Source: Rhizobium sp. N324
GTDB taxonomy: Bacteria > Pseudomonadota > Alphaproteobacteria > Rhizobiales > Rhizobiaceae
Length of the DNA: 64,000 bases
Assembly: GCF_001664485.1 (NCBI RefSeq)
Contig: NZ_CP013630.1
Span: 871,001 to 935,000, forward strand
Direction: 5' to 3'
Made by a program: the position numbers and the translations under genes. The notes beneath the pieces were generated by a model. It was not told the origin of the DNA, did not search any database, and worked only from the letters and a program-made list of their open reading frames with translations. Shown here piece after piece: positions 46,697-56,365 of this stretch (within the stretch, counting starts at the first letter, position 1; each line of letters starts with the position of its first letter).

Positions 46697-47113
46697 ATGA
46701 CCGGCTATGAAATCTTTTGGCCACTGCTTGCCCATGTGGCGCTGGTCTACGGTCTTTATGCGCTTCTTGGGCAGCGGCGCGGAAAAATGGTCCGCGCCGG
46801 CAGCATCGCAAAATCGGATTATCGCGAAAATCGCGGCGAGCCGGGCGAAAGCCTCGTCGTCAAGAACTGCCTTGCCAACCAGTTCGAATTGCCGGTGCTG
46901 TTTTACGCCTGCTGTATTCTTCTTTATGTCACCGAGGCCGATAATATCGTCGCCGTCGGCCTCGCCTGGCTTTTCGTTGCCCTGCGTTATGCCCATGCCG
47001 CCGTCCATGTGACCAGCAACAACCTCCGCTACCGCAGCCCGCTCTTTGCCGCCGGCTACCTCGCGCTCGCCGCCATGTGGGTCTGGCTCGCCGCCTGGAT
47101 GGCAATGGGATAG
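46697..47113 (+). CDS. MAPEG-family membrane protein
   Basis: A 138-aa four-helix protein of the MAPEG group (membrane-associated proteins in eicosanoid and glutathione metabolism). Hydrophobic segments fall at about 8-25, 60-80, 85-105 and 115-135, and the NQFELPVLFY stretch before helix 2 is the family signature. Bacterial members often have glutathione-transferase or peroxidase activity, but activity here is unknown. Confidence 0.82.
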   Translation: MTGYEIFWPLLAHVALVYGLYALLGQRRGKMVRAGSIAKSDYRENRGEPGESLVVKNCLANQFELPVLFYACCILLYVTEADNIVAVGLAWLFVALRYAHAAVHVTSNNLRYRSPLFAAGYLALAAMWVWLAAWMAMG

Positions 47114-47162
47114 CGCCTGCCGCACTACCGGCCCACCGCGGATCGGAATCGGTTCAAGGTCA

Positions 47163-47230
47163 GAATTATTCTGCAATTCAAAATGTTACAGCATTCCTCA
47201 CGCGTCTGAAAAGACCGACGACGCTGTCGT
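47163..47230 (-). repeat. Small palindromic repeat, family D, degenerate copy 3
   Basis: On the plus strand ATTATTCTGCAATTC, TGTTACAGC and CGCGTCTGAAAAGAC follow in the same order as in the reverse complement of copy 2. The copy is degenerate and lies in the 289-base gap upstream of the autotransporter gene, which otherwise shows nothing I recognise. Confidence 0.55.
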
Positions 47231-47402
47231 CTGCCGACAATATAGTCATGCGCACCTGCGCCGGTTCACAAGGGTGGACTGGCTGGGAAACCGCTATTCT
47301 TCAGCGGCCGAAGAACAATTCAGAAACATGGTTACCAATATTTAAATCAATTGACCTATTTCTACGCGAGCGAATAGTGGCAGGGACGATTTGCGGGCGA
47401 AA

Positions 47403-50400
47403 ATGGGTGAGAAGACAGACGGGGCGGCAACTCATCGGAGGACCATGCTGCGACTTGCGGGATCGGCGAGCACCGCGGCGCTGGCGCTGATGCTGGCGGC
47501 AGAGCCGGGATCTGCGCAGCAGGTCATCGGCGGCAGCGACACAGAGATCGTCGACGGCAACGACCCGGGCGGCACCGGCCCGGGCACGCAACCGAGCCCA
47601 TGGACGATCAATGACGACCTCCTGATTGGCGAGCAGAACGGCGACGATGCGACCCTGATCATCCGTAACGGCGGCACGGTCGGCAATGACACCGGCGTGC
47701 TTGGCGTCGATCCCGGCGCCAGCGGCACGGTGACGATTACGGGGCCGGGTTCGAGCTGGAGCAATTCCGACGATCTTTATATCGGTCACCAGGGTGCCGG
47801 CGCGCTGACCATCGAAGATGGGGCCTCGGTCGACAACATATACGGCCACATCGGCTACTTCTCCGGCGCCAGTGGCACGGTGACGGTCACTGGCACCGGT
47901 TCGACCTGGACGAATTCCCAGGATCTGACCATCGGCGACAGCGGCACCGGCACGCTGACCATCTCGAATGGCGGGACGGTCAGCAGCACATTCGGCTATA
48001 TCGGCAACGATATCACGGCTGTCGGTGCGGTGGTCGTCACCGGCGCAAACTCGCTCTGGAGCAATACCGATGATGTCTCGGTCGGCGAGGTAGGCACGGG
48101 ATCGCTGACCATTTCGAACGGCGGCACTGTCACCGGCAGCTTTGGTTACGTCGGCTTCAGTACGGACGGCAGCGGCGTGGCCAGCGTGACCGGCGCGGGG
48201 TCGAGCTGGATCAATTCCAATGAGCTATCTGTGGGCGAATTCGGCTCCGGCAGCGTGACGATCGAGAACGGCGGCCTGATTTCGGCTTCCGGGGTCGTCA
48301 TCGCCGACGATTCGGGTGCGACGGGAACGGTAAACATCGCCGGAAGCGCCGGAAACGGGCGTGGCGTCCTGGAGACCGGTTATATCGACAGCGGCGCCGG
48401 TGACGCCAGCCTCGTCTTCGACGGCGGCATTCTGCGCGCAACGGGCAATGAGGCAAATTTCCTCGGCGGTTTCAGCGCCGGCGAGGTCATCTTCGATGCG
48501 GGCGGCGCCTTTATCGACACCAACGGCTTTGCCATCGGCATATCAACGGATCTGCAAGGGACCGGCGGCCTCACCAAGCAGGGCAGCGGTACGCTGACGC
48601 TGTCCGGCACCAACAGCTATTCCGGGATAACGACGGTCGAGGCCGGCACCCTGCTGGCGGGCAGCGCCGGCGCCTTCGTGCAGAACGGCGCCTATGCGGT
48701 CAACGGCGGCATCCTCGATCTCGGCGGCTTCGACCTGACCATGGGGCAGCTTTCGGGAAGCGGTGGCGAGATTGCGATCGGCAGCGCCGACTTGACCATC
48801 GACCAGGCGAGCGATGGCACCTATGGCGGCATATTCTCCGGCAGCGGCGACCTCACCAAGCTCGGCAGCGGCACCTTGCGCCTGACCGGCGATAGTTCGG
48901 CCTTTGCAGGCACGACCACGGTTTCGGGTGGCCGTCTCATCGTCAACGGCAGTCTCGGCGGCATCCTGACGATGACTGGCGGCAGGCTGGGCGGGTCGGG
49001 TGATGTCGGTGCGCTGAGCGCCGGCGCCGGCGTCACCATTGCGCCCGGCAACTCGATCGGAACCTTGACCGTCGGCGGCAACCTCACTTTCGATGCGGGC
49101 GCCACCTATGAGGTCGAGGTCGATCCAGCCGGTACCGCCAGCGATTTGATCTCGGTCACCGGCACCGCGTTTCTCAACGGCGCCACCGTTAGCCACATCG
49201 GCATGAATGGCGACTACAAGCCGTTCTCCACCTATACGATCCTGACCGCGAGCGGTGGAATCAGCGGGACATTCGGCGTCGTCACCTCCAATTATGCCTT
49301 TCTGGATGCCGACCTCTCCTACGATCCGAACAATGTCTATCTGGAAATCGCACGCAACGATGTAAGTTTCAGCGACATGGCGGCGACACGCAACCAGTTT
49401 GCCGCGGCGCAGGCTGCCGAGGCACTCGGCACCGGCAACGACATCTACGATGCCATTGTCAGCTTGCCCGACGACGAGCCCCAGGTGCAAGCGAGCTTCG
49501 ACGCGCTTTCCGGCGAAATCCACGCCTCGATCGAAACGGCGCTGATCACGCAGAGCCTGTTTGTCCGCGAGGCCGCCAACGAACGGCTGCGGTCTGCTTT
49601 CGGCAATGCCGGCGCCACCGCGACCCCGAGACAGGCCTTCGGGCCGGGCGCTCCGGAACTGATCGCTGCCGCTGACCCCGACGCGCCGGTGTTCTGGAGC
49701 ACCGCCTTCGGCGGCGGAAGCGAGATACGCACGGATGGCAATGCCGCCACCCTCAACCACCGGACCGGCGGTTTTCTCGCCGGCGTCGACACCAGCTTCG
49801 ATGACATCCGCTTCGGCCTGATGGCCGGTTACAGCAATTCCGGCTTCGATCCGCGCCACCGCGCTTCCTCGGGATCGAGCGACGATTATCACCTCGGTCT
49901 TTACGCCGGCACGCAATGGGGCGGTCTCGCCTTCCGATCCGGACTGGCTCATACCTGGCATCAGATCGACACCAGCCGCCGCGTCACCATCGGCAGCTTC
50001 GAGGACAGGCTGGAAGCAAGCTATGACGCCGGCACGGTGCAGGCCTTTGCGGAGCTGGGCTACCGGTTTGAGACGGCGGCGGCCGCGTTCGAGCCCTTCG
50101 CCAATCTTGCCCATGTCGGTATTCGAACGGCGGATTTCGCCGAAGAGGGCGGGGCCGCCGCGCTCGACGGCGCCGGCCGCACGACCAATACCACGATAAC
50201 AACGCTTGGCCTGCGTACCGAAATGGATATCCGCCTGGGACCGACGAACGCCACGCTGCGCGGCATGGCGGGCTGGCGACATGCCGCCGGCGACGTCGTT
50301 CCGCTATCGACGCAGGCTTTCGCAGGTGGGGAGGCGTTCACCGTCTATGGTGTGGCGCTGGCGGAGAACGCCTTCGTGCTCGACGCCGGGCTCGACTTCG

Positions 50401-50501
50401 ACCTCAGCGAGGGCTCTGCCCTTGGCATCGGCTATTCCGGCCAGATCGCCGACAACGCGCAGCAGCATGGGGTCAGGGCGACCTTGTCGATGAAATTCTA
50501 G
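47403..50501 (+). CDS. Autotransporter with beta-strand repeat passenger and outer-membrane barrel
   Basis: A 1032-aa type V secreted protein. The leader (THRRTMLRLAGSASTAALAL) is unusually long, with twin arginines, and probably is cleaved near GSAQQ. The passenger contains five or so repeats of about 46 residues (GTLTISNGGTVSS, GYIG, SLWSNTDD) and then two autotransporter-associated strand repeats (LTKQGSGTLTLSGTNSYSG, LTKLGSGTLRLTGDSSAFAG). The last 270 residues or so form the barrel, ending in the terminal Phe (LSMKF). Adhesion or surface display is likely. ATG at 47403 is preferred to a TTG at 47391. Confidence 0.9.
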   Translation: MGEKTDGAATHRRTMLRLAGSASTAALALMLAAEPGSAQQVIGGSDTEIVDGNDPGGTGPGTQPSPWTINDDLLIGEQNGDDATLIIRNGGTVGNDTGVLGVDPGASGTVTITGPGSSWSNSDDLYIGHQGAGALTIEDGASVDNIYGHIGYFSGASGTVTVTGTGSTWTNSQDLTIGDSGTGTLTISNGGTVSSTFGYIGNDITAVGAVVVTGANSLWSNTDDVSVGEVGTGSLTISNGGTVTGSFGYVGFSTDGSGVASVTGAGSSWINSNELSVGEFGSGSVTIENGGLISASGVVIADDSGATGTVNIAGSAGNGRGVLETGYIDSGAGDASLVFDGGILRATGNEANFLGGFSAGEVIFDAGGAFIDTNGFAIGISTDLQGTGGLTKQGSGTLTLSGTNSYSGITTVEAGTLLAGSAGAFVQNGAYAVNGGILDLGGFDLTMGQLSGSGGEIAIGSADLTIDQASDGTYGGIFSGSGDLTKLGSGTLRLTGDSSAFAGTTTVSGGRLIVNGSLGGILTMTGGRLGGSGDVGALSAGAGVTIAPGNSIGTLTVGGNLTFDAGATYEVEVDPAGTASDLISVTGTAFLNGATVSHIGMNGDYKPFSTYTILTASGGISGTFGVVTSNYAFLDADLSYDPNNVYLEIARNDVSFSDMAATRNQFAAAQAAEALGTGNDIYDAIVSLPDDEPQVQASFDALSGEIHASIETALITQSLFVREAANERLRSAFGNAGATATPRQAFGPGAPELIAAADPDAPVFWSTAFGGGSEIRTDGNAATLNHRTGGFLAGVDTSFDDIRFGLMAGYSNSGFDPRHRASSGSSDDYHLGLYAGTQWGGLAFRSGLAHTWHQIDTSRRVTIGSFEDRLEASYDAGTVQAFAELGYRFETAAAAFEPFANLAHVGIRTADFAEEGGAAALDGAGRTTNTTITTLGLRTEMDIRLGPTNATLRGMAGWRHAAGDVVPLSTQAFAGGEAFTVYGVALAENAFVLDAGLDFDLSEGSALGIGYSGQIADNAQQHGVRATLSMKF

Positions 50502-50606
50502 AGCATGTCGCGCAAAAGTGCACGGCGGTTTTGCGATGACGACATGCGTAAAAACAAAAGATCTAAAGCGCGAAGAGCGAATCTTAAAGATCGCGACGCG
50601 CTTTAG
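50499..50606 (+). repeat. RIME-type mosaic palindromic repeat, copy C
   Basis: Two palindromes: GCATGTCG...CGACATGC enclosing CAAAA/TTTTG, then CTAAAGCGCG...CGCGCTTTAG. The first three bases (TAG) are the stop codon of the autotransporter gene. Confidence 0.72.
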
Positions 50607-50713
50607 CATCGGCTGAGCCGTGCAGCGAAGGGCGAGTCGTCTGCACCTCTCCTTCAGTACGGATTTCGCAACTATTTACAGCTTTGAGGCGACAATACAA
50701 CTCAAGGGAGCGC

Positions 50714-50742
50714 GCCTAGAGTCCGGTTTTTTCTAGGCTTTT
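50714..50742 (+). terminator. Candidate terminator downstream of the autotransporter
   Basis: A seven-base stem (GCCTAGA/TCTAGGC) with an 11-base loop is followed by TTTT. The rest of the 363-base gap to the TetR gene (50502-50864) contains only the RIME element and A/T-rich sequence with no recognised gene. Confidence 0.45.
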
Positions 50743-50864
50743 GCCGGTCGTTAAAATGCGAGCGTTTTCATTTACGGCTGATGAAGACCTGCAATGTCAT
50801 ACCCGCCCGACGCGCTGATTTGGCATGATGCCTACCCCGCGCGAACGATAAGAATGGGAACGAC

Positions 50865-51506
50865 ATGGGCGTGGAAAGCATGGACCGGATCGGCTTGCGC
50901 AGGAAGCCGAAGCAGGAGCGCAGTATCCAGAGGCTGGATGTCATTCTCGCCGCCGCCGCCAAGATCATTGCCGAAAAGGGCGTCAGCGCCATGCGCATGA
51001 CGGAACTCGCCGTCGCCGCCAAAGTGCCGATCGGCTCGGTCTACCAGTATTTTCCCGAAAAGGCGGCGATCGTCAAAGCCCTGTTCGACCAGCACGCCTT
51101 AGCAATCCAGGCGAAGACGGCGGCGATGTTTGCCGACGTTCAGACGCTCGACCAGGCGCTCGACCTCGTCTGCGACATGATCGATTGGTACTACGAGTCC
51201 TACCACGATGATCCCGTCTATCTTGGCGTCTGGATGGGAACGGAGACCGACCAGGATCTGCTGCAGCTGAATATCGAGCATAGCGGCCGGGTCGCCGGCA
51301 TCTTTCACGAGGTCGTGCGCAGACTGGCGCCCGATCTTTGCGACGAAGAGATGTATGCGCGCACTTACCTCTTCAGCCACCTGATCGGCGCCGTCATCCG
51401 GCTTGCCGCCGTCAGCGAGGAGGCCCTGGCGCGGCGCATGCTCGATGAGTGGAAACGCGTCATCCGCCGCTCCCTTTTCGCCGCGACCGCAAAGCGCGCC
51501 GCCTGA
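50865..51506 (+). CDS. TetR-family transcriptional regulator
   Basis: A 213-aa regulator. The N-terminal helix-turn-helix spans about residues 15-65 (ILAAAAKIIAEKGVSAMRMT, VPIGSVYQYFPEKAAIV), which is the TetR signature. The C-terminal ligand domain is not diagnostic. It stands alone, with the autotransporter upstream and a convergent LysR gene downstream, so its target is not clear. Confidence 0.88.
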   Translation: MGVESMDRIGLRRKPKQERSIQRLDVILAAAAKIIAEKGVSAMRMTELAVAAKVPIGSVYQYFPEKAAIVKALFDQHALAIQAKTAAMFADVQTLDQALDLVCDMIDWYYESYHDDPVYLGVWMGTETDQDLLQLNIEHSGRVAGIFHEVVRRLAPDLCDEEMYARTYLFSHLIGAVIRLAAVSEEALARRMLDEWKRVIRRSLFAATAKRAA

Positions 51507-51526
51507 GAGCGTTTACCCCTTACGTC

Positions 51527-52483
51527 TTACCAGCTTGGTACCATATTGGCGGCCTTCAGCCTTGGATAAAGGCGTGCCTGGGCGGATTTGACATCGGCCT
51601 CCAGCGTGTCGTCGACGACGGCAGGCGTGATGTTGTCGAGGCAGGCGGTGATATGCGCGGTGATCGCGTTCATCAGCGACAGCGACACGCCCGGCCGCTT
51701 CATGATGCCGATCTGCACCGGCGGCAGCGCCGGAAAGCCGTCCGCCTGGCTCAGCACCTTCATGCCGGTGCGCAGCGCCGATTCCGGCATCACCGAGACC
51801 GCCATGCCGGCAAGCACAGCGGCGGCAACGACGGTGCAGGACCAGCTGGTGAACAGGATCTGATGTTCGCGTCCCACCGCATCGAGCGCCGAGCAGGCAA
51901 GCTGGCGCCACTGGCAATCGCGCCGGCCGACGGCAAGCGGCACAGGCGCGTCGTCGCGGATCGGATGGTTGGCTGATCCGACCCAGCAGAGCGGCTCGGT
52001 TCTGACCACGTCGGACATCCGCTCGCGCGGATTGTGGGTGACGAGGGCGATGTCGAGCTCGCCCTTGTGCATGCGCTCGGCCAAATCCACCGAAGGCTCG
52101 CAGACGATGTAGAGCTCGACATTCGGATGCGTCTTGGCGAAGCGGCCGATGATCTCCGGCATGTAGCGGTCGGCATAATCATCGGGCGTGCCGATGCGCA
52201 GCGTCCCCTCCAGCCTGTTGTCGTCGAAGGCGGCGATCGCCTCATTGTTGAGGCGGATAATGCGGCGGGCGTAATTCAGCAGCTTCTCGCCCTCGACGGT
52301 CAGCCGGTTGCCGCGGCCGTCCTTGATGAACAGCTGCTTGCCGATGCGCTCTTCGAGACGGCGCATCTGCATGGAGACGGCTGATTGGGTCTTGTAGACC
52401 CTGTCGGCGGCCTTGGTGAAGCTGCCGGAATCGACGATGGCGATGAAAGTCTGCAACTGGTCGAGATCAAGAGGCGCGGACAT
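51527..52483 (-). CDS. LysR-family transcriptional regulator
   Basis: A 318-aa LTTR with an N-terminal winged helix-turn-helix (LDQLQTFIAIVDSGSFTKAA, SAVSMQMRRLEERIGKQLF) and a substrate-binding-like C-terminal domain. ATG at 52483 gives MSAPLDLDQL; another ATG four codons upstream (52495) is possible. It is divergent from a DUF1127 gene with a 204-base gap, and so may regulate that gene as well as itself. Confidence 0.88.
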   Translation of the reverse strand: MSAPLDLDQLQTFIAIVDSGSFTKAADRVYKTQSAVSMQMRRLEERIGKQLFIKDGRGNRLTVEGEKLLNYARRIIRLNNEAIAAFDDNRLEGTLRIGTPDDYADRYMPEIIGRFAKTHPNVELYIVCEPSVDLAERMHKGELDIALVTHNPRERMSDVVRTEPLCWVGSANHPIRDDAPVPLAVGRRDCQWRQLACSALDAVGREHQILFTSWSCTVVAAAVLAGMAVSVMPESALRTGMKVLSQADGFPALPPVQIGIMKRPGVSLSLMNAITAHITACLDNITPAVVDDTLEADVKSAQARLYPRLKAANMVPSW

Positions 52484-52687
52484 GGTGTCACCCATAAAGA
52501 TAGCTGATGATAATCATTAGAAACATTCGTTGGACTGATCAATAGGTCTTTGGCATCTTCGGGGTGCAAATCACGCAAAGTGAAGGACAGACACCCTGCC
52601 TGTCCAAGCAGAATTCAGCCTTATCCCTTCCCGCATGACCTCGCGGGAGGGGTGGGTTGTTGCGTGCCCTAGAGAAAGGAGAGTTCG

Positions 52688-52987
52688 ATGCTTATGACAA
52701 ACCGGACAACAGAACTCGACTGCGGCAAGCTCGCCCCGACGCTTTTCCAGCGCCTGGTGGCAGGCCTCGCTCCGCTGGTCTCCCTCTTTCGCGGGTTCCG
52801 CAATCGCATGGAGATCAACACGCTGCACGATCTGAATGACAGTCAGCTGAGGGATATCGGCCTGAGCAGGGCCGACCTGACCTCTGCGTTCCTGGCCTCG
52901 ACCTTTTTCGAGGATCCGTCGGAACATCTGACGCGCTCGGCGCGCAATCGCTGGCGCCTGCAGCTCTTCCGCTCCGACAACGAATAG
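52688..52987 (+). CDS. DUF1127 small protein
   Basis: A 99-aa protein with the DUF1127 helical segment (EINTLHDLNDSQLRDIGLSRADL, about residues 42-64). Small arginine-rich DUF1127 proteins are abundant in Rhizobiales and affect RNA turnover or phosphate and carbon metabolism in Agrobacterium; this longer one has extra flanking residues. Overlapping short starts exist, but this one keeps the family region whole. A clear terminator follows. Confidence 0.78.
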   Translation: MLMTNRTTELDCGKLAPTLFQRLVAGLAPLVSLFRGFRNRMEINTLHDLNDSQLRDIGLSRADLTSAFLASTFFEDPSEHLTRSARNRWRLQLFRSDNE

Positions 52988-53036
52988 GAGCGTCGAGTTT
53001 CCCCGCAGGGTGATAGCCAATAGCCCTGCCGCTTGA

Positions 53037-53077
53037 CCCGGAGACCGGCTTTTCCCAAGCCATCTCCGGGTTTTTTT
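53037..53077 (+). terminator. Rho-independent terminator after the DUF1127 gene
   Basis: A perfect eight-base stem (CCCGGAGA/TCTCCGGG) is followed directly by seven T residues. It overlaps the stop region of the convergent DUF937 gene. Confidence 0.85.
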
Positions 53078-53939
53078 ATGCCTTGGTTTGAGGCGGCTTC
53101 GGCCGATAGGTTTCGAAGATCGCTTCCAGGTTCCTCTGATAGGTCTTCTGCACCTCAAGCCCGCTGTCGAACATGGCGTTCAGTATCTGGGTATAGCTGT
53201 CGGCGTTGACCTTCGCCTCTTCCTTCGGCGCCTCGGGCGTCTTGGCCGCCGGTTGCTTGGCCGCCGGCGGCTGTCCAAGCCCGGCCATCATCTCCTGGAA
53301 GGCCTTGGCGAAGGGATTGTCGAGGAAGGGGTTCGGCTGGGGTGCCGGTTCGGCCTTCGGTACCGCAAACATCTGCTGCATCGCCTGCGTGAAGGGATTG
53401 TCGAAGATGCTCGGCTGCGCGGCCTTCGGCTTCGGCGCGAAGCCGGTACTTTCGAGCCATTGCTGGATGCTCTCGCCCATCGCCGTGTTGACGAAGGGGT
53501 TGACCGGCGAAGCCATCTGGCCGGTCGTCTGCTTGAAGAGCCCGCCCATCAGCGTATCGGCCAGAACGGGCAGCATCCGCTTGTAGATATCCTGGCCGAT
53601 GCCGGTCATCTGTGCGGCCTGGGCGGCGACCGCGCGCGAAACCTCCTTCGAGCCGAACAGCTGGGCAAGGATGTTGTTGCCGTCGGAAATGCCCTCCGGC
53701 GTGAAGGCCCGGCTCATATCCTCGAAATAGCGCGCATAATTGCCGGAGGACACCGCCTGCATCAGCCCGACGAAATCGTAGGGGTTGCTGGTGCTGCGCT
53801 TCAGGCCGGCTGAGAAGGCCGGCATCAGCGCCGCCATCGCCTTGGTCGCCTGTTCCTGCGCAAGGTTGAACTGGCGGGCGATCGCCTCCATCGCCGCGCC
53901 GTTCTGCGCCTGCATCATCATGTCGAAGAGTGGCAGCAT
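53076..53939 (-). CDS. DUF937-family protein
   Basis: A 287-aa protein. The N-terminal part (MLPLFDMMMQAQNGAAMEAI and the following IARQFNLAQEQATKAMAALMP) matches DUF937, a helical family of unknown function. The C-terminal 110 residues are Pro-Ala-Lys-rich and include AAKQPAAKTPEAPKEEAK, probably disordered, then a helical end. No catalytic motif or signal peptide. It lies between gshA and the DUF1127 gene. Confidence 0.75.
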   Translation of the reverse strand: MLPLFDMMMQAQNGAAMEAIARQFNLAQEQATKAMAALMPAFSAGLKRSTSNPYDFVGLMQAVSSGNYARYFEDMSRAFTPEGISDGNNILAQLFGSKEVSRAVAAQAAQMTGIGQDIYKRMLPVLADTLMGGLFKQTTGQMASPVNPFVNTAMGESIQQWLESTGFAPKPKAAQPSIFDNPFTQAMQQMFAVPKAEPAPQPNPFLDNPFAKAFQEMMAGLGQPPAAKQPAAKTPEAPKEEAKVNADSYTQILNAMFDSGLEVQKTYQRNLEAIFETYRPKPPQTKA

Positions 53940-54087
53940 GGAGGTCCCTTTCCCCGAGTCGTGACGCTGGTAACGCCACTATATCCGGAAAAGGTAATGT
54001 GCAAACGGCTTTTTGCCATAAGAACTTAAAGCCGTTCCGGCAAAAGTGCGAAACGGTTTTTCGAGTGGCAGAGAAACCGCGACAGGC

Positions 54088-55461
54088 TCAGTACTGATAG
54101 TCCTCGAAGACCGGTTCCACCGAGCCGTTCCAGCGGCCGTGATAGAGCCACAGCAGATCCTCGGCGAGTGTCGCCTTCTTGGCAAGCACCTCGTCGAGCG
54201 GCGCCAGGAAGATCGTTTCGTCCTGGCCTTCGCGGTTGAGCTTGCCGCGCGCCTTGAGGCCGGCCCTCGATAGGCCGAGCACTTCGCGCGCGGTGTCGAA
54301 GAGCGGATGCCCGCGAAATTCAGCCTTCAGCCCTTGCGCCGGAACGGCATTGCGCAGGGCCTCGACCTCTGCAAAGCCCCAGTCTTTCGTCAGTTCGTCG
54401 GCAGCGTCGAGTGCGGCATCGTCGTAGAGCAGGCCGACCCAGAAGGCCGGCAAGGCACAGATACGCCGCCACGGGCCGCCGTCGGCACCGCGCATTTCGA
54501 GAAACCGCTTCAGCCGCACGTCGGGGAAGAGCGTCGAAAGATGGTTTGTCCAGTCGCCCATCGTCGGCGAGGGATCAGCGACCTCGCCCTTCAGCGCCCC
54601 GTTCATGAACTGGCGGAAGGTGACATGGGTGCAGTCGTGATAGCAGCCGTCGCGGACGATGAAATACATCGGCGCGTCGAGCGCCCATTCGGCATAGTCG
54701 CGGAAGCCGAAATCGTCGCGGAAGGTGAAATCGAGCAGTCCGGCGCGCCGGTTGTCGACATCGCGCCAGATATCGCCGCGCCAGGAAAGCAGCCCGTTCG
54801 GCTTACCCTCGGTGAAGGGCGAGGATGCGAAAAGGGCGGTCGCCAGCGACTGCAGTTTCATCGAGACGCGCATCTTCTTGCGCATGTCGGCTTCGGAGGA
54901 GAAGTCGAGGTTCACCTGGATCGTGCAGGTACGGTACATCATGTCGAGGCCTTGGCTGCCGACCTTCGGCATGTAGCGGGTCATGATTTCGTAGCGCGAT
55001 TTCGGCATTTGCGGGGTTTCCGCATAGGTCCATTTTGGGCTGCCGCCGATGCCGAGGAAGCGGATACCCATCGGTTCGGCGATGTCGCGCAGCGTCGCCA
55101 GGTGCTGGTTCGATTCCTTGCAGGTCTCGTGGATCGTTTCCAGCGGCGCGCCGGAGAGTTCGAACTGGCCGCCCGGCTCGATCGAGATCGCCCCCATGCC
55201 GCTCTGCTCGGCAAGGCCGATAATGTTGCCGCCGTCGGTGATCGGCTCCCAGCCGTTTTTCGCCTGCAGGCCGGTCAAAAGGGCCGAGATGCTGGCATCG
55301 CCGAAATAGGGAACCGGGCTGTTGTCGGCGCGGAAGAAGGCGAATTTCTCGTGTTCGGTGCCGATCCGGAAGCGCTCCCGCGGCTTGTTGCCGGCGGCGA
55401 TGTAATCGGTCAGATCCTGGACCGATGAGAGCGGTGTCTGGTCGGTGGTGTCGCGGGCCAT
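54088..55461 (-). CDS. gshA: Glutamate-cysteine ligase, class 3 (plant/alphaproteobacterial type)
   Basis: A 457-aa enzyme catalysing ATP-dependent formation of gamma-glutamylcysteine, the first step of glutathione synthesis. Recognisable segments are FRIGTEHEKFAF (about 33-44), the glutamate-site stretch ISIEPGGQFELSGAP (about 93-107) and the MYRTCTIQVNLDFSSE strand (about 171-186). The frame is open to 55533, but similarity begins at MARDTTDQ (55461). It is transcribed in the same direction as rsmE, 148 bases downstream of it. Confidence 0.93.
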   Translation of the reverse strand: MARDTTDQTPLSSVQDLTDYIAAGNKPRERFRIGTEHEKFAFFRADNSPVPYFGDASISALLTGLQAKNGWEPITDGGNIIGLAEQSGMGAISIEPGGQFELSGAPLETIHETCKESNQHLATLRDIAEPMGIRFLGIGGSPKWTYAETPQMPKSRYEIMTRYMPKVGSQGLDMMYRTCTIQVNLDFSSEADMRKKMRVSMKLQSLATALFASSPFTEGKPNGLLSWRGDIWRDVDNRRAGLLDFTFRDDFGFRDYAEWALDAPMYFIVRDGCYHDCTHVTFRQFMNGALKGEVADPSPTMGDWTNHLSTLFPDVRLKRFLEMRGADGGPWRRICALPAFWVGLLYDDAALDAADELTKDWGFAEVEALRNAVPAQGLKAEFRGHPLFDTAREVLGLSRAGLKARGKLNREGQDETIFLAPLDEVLAKKATLAEDLLWLYHGRWNGSVEPVFEDYQY

Positions 55462-55609
55462 GCGGGCTACCTGTATTCGAAAAAGGCGCCCAGGGGGCCG
55501 GGCAGCTGGAAGGGTGATTAGGACCCAAGCCACGTATGTTGCAAGTGAAATTCTTTCAACGGCGCATCAAAAAAATAGCAGTGATTTCCATGTCCACCCG
55601 TTTTCGCAG

Positions 55610-56347
55610 TCAGCTCCAGTCGCCGATCGCCGCCTGGACCACGGCGAGCGCCGCAACGGCCGCCGTATCGGCCCTGAGGATGCGCGGCCCGAGCGGAATG
55701 GCGGTGACGAAATCGAGGCTTCGAAGCCGCGTCCGTTCCTCTTCGGAAAAGCCGCCTTCCGGCCCGACGAGCAGCGCGAGATGCCTTTCCCGGATCGCCG
55801 CGAGCACCGGCAGCGGGTTTTGCCCGGCATCGCCCTCGTCGCAATAGATGATGCGGCGCTCCTTCGGCCAGCGGTCGAGCAGGTCGAGAAGCCGCACCGG
55901 CTCGGCCACCTCGGGAATGCCGAGAACGCCACATTGCTCGGCGGCCTCGACGACATTGGCGCGCAGCTTGTCGAGATTGGTGATTTTGCCCTGGACGTGC
56001 TGGGTCATGACCGGCTGCAGCAGGCCGGCGCCCATTTCCACCGCCTTCTGCACCAGATAATCCATGCGGCCGACCTTGAGCGGCGCAAAGAGATAATGCA
56101 GGTCGCAGGGTGCCGGCTGCGGCCGCGTCTCTTCGATTGCGGTCAGCAGGATGCGTTTGCGCGTGGGGAAGGAGAGGCGCGCCTTCCACTCGCCGTCGCG
56201 GCCGTTGAAGAGCAGGACCTCCCCGCCTTCCTCCATTCTCAGCACATTGGCGAGATAATTGAACTGGTCGGCATTCGCCTCGAGGCCGGCACCGCTGGAA
56301 AGCGGCGCGTCGACAAAAAGCCGTTGCATGCGGAAATTGGCGCGCAT
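55610..56347 (-). CDS. rsmE: 16S rRNA m3U1498 methyltransferase RsmE
   Basis: A 245-aa SPOUT-family enzyme that methylates N3 of U1498 in the 30S subunit. The C-terminal knot has the SAM-binding segment [14 protein letters not shown] (about 190-203) and [16 protein letters not shown] (about 223-238), and the N-terminal PUA-like domain contains [13 protein letters not shown]. The residue pattern and length are normal. It lies upstream of gshA on the same strand. Confidence 0.93.
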   Translation of the reverse strand: MRANFRMQRLFVDAPLSSGAGLEANADQFNYLANVLRMEEGGEVLLFNGRDGEWKARLSFPTRKRILLTAIEETRPQPAPCDLHYLFAPLKVGRMDYLVQKAVEMGAGLLQPVMTQHVQGKITNLDKLRANVVEAAEQCGVLGIPEVAEPVRLLDLLDRWPKERRIIYCDEGDAGQNPLPVLAAIRERHLALLVGPEGGFSEEERTRLRSLDFVTAIPLGPRILRADTAAVAALAVVQAAIGDWS

Positions 56348-56365
56348 TTAAAACTCGCGGGTTTC

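Noticed and set aside
48543..50282. Open frame of 579 codons on the minus strand inside the autotransporter gene
   Set aside because: Mirror frame of a GC-rich repeat gene; no recognisable domain, while the plus strand has passenger and barrel features.
54004..54036. Nine-base inverted repeat AACGGCTTT/AAAGCCGTT between gshA and the DUF937 gene as a terminator
   Set aside because: The loop is 15 bases and no T-run follows on the gshA strand, so evidence is too weak to list.
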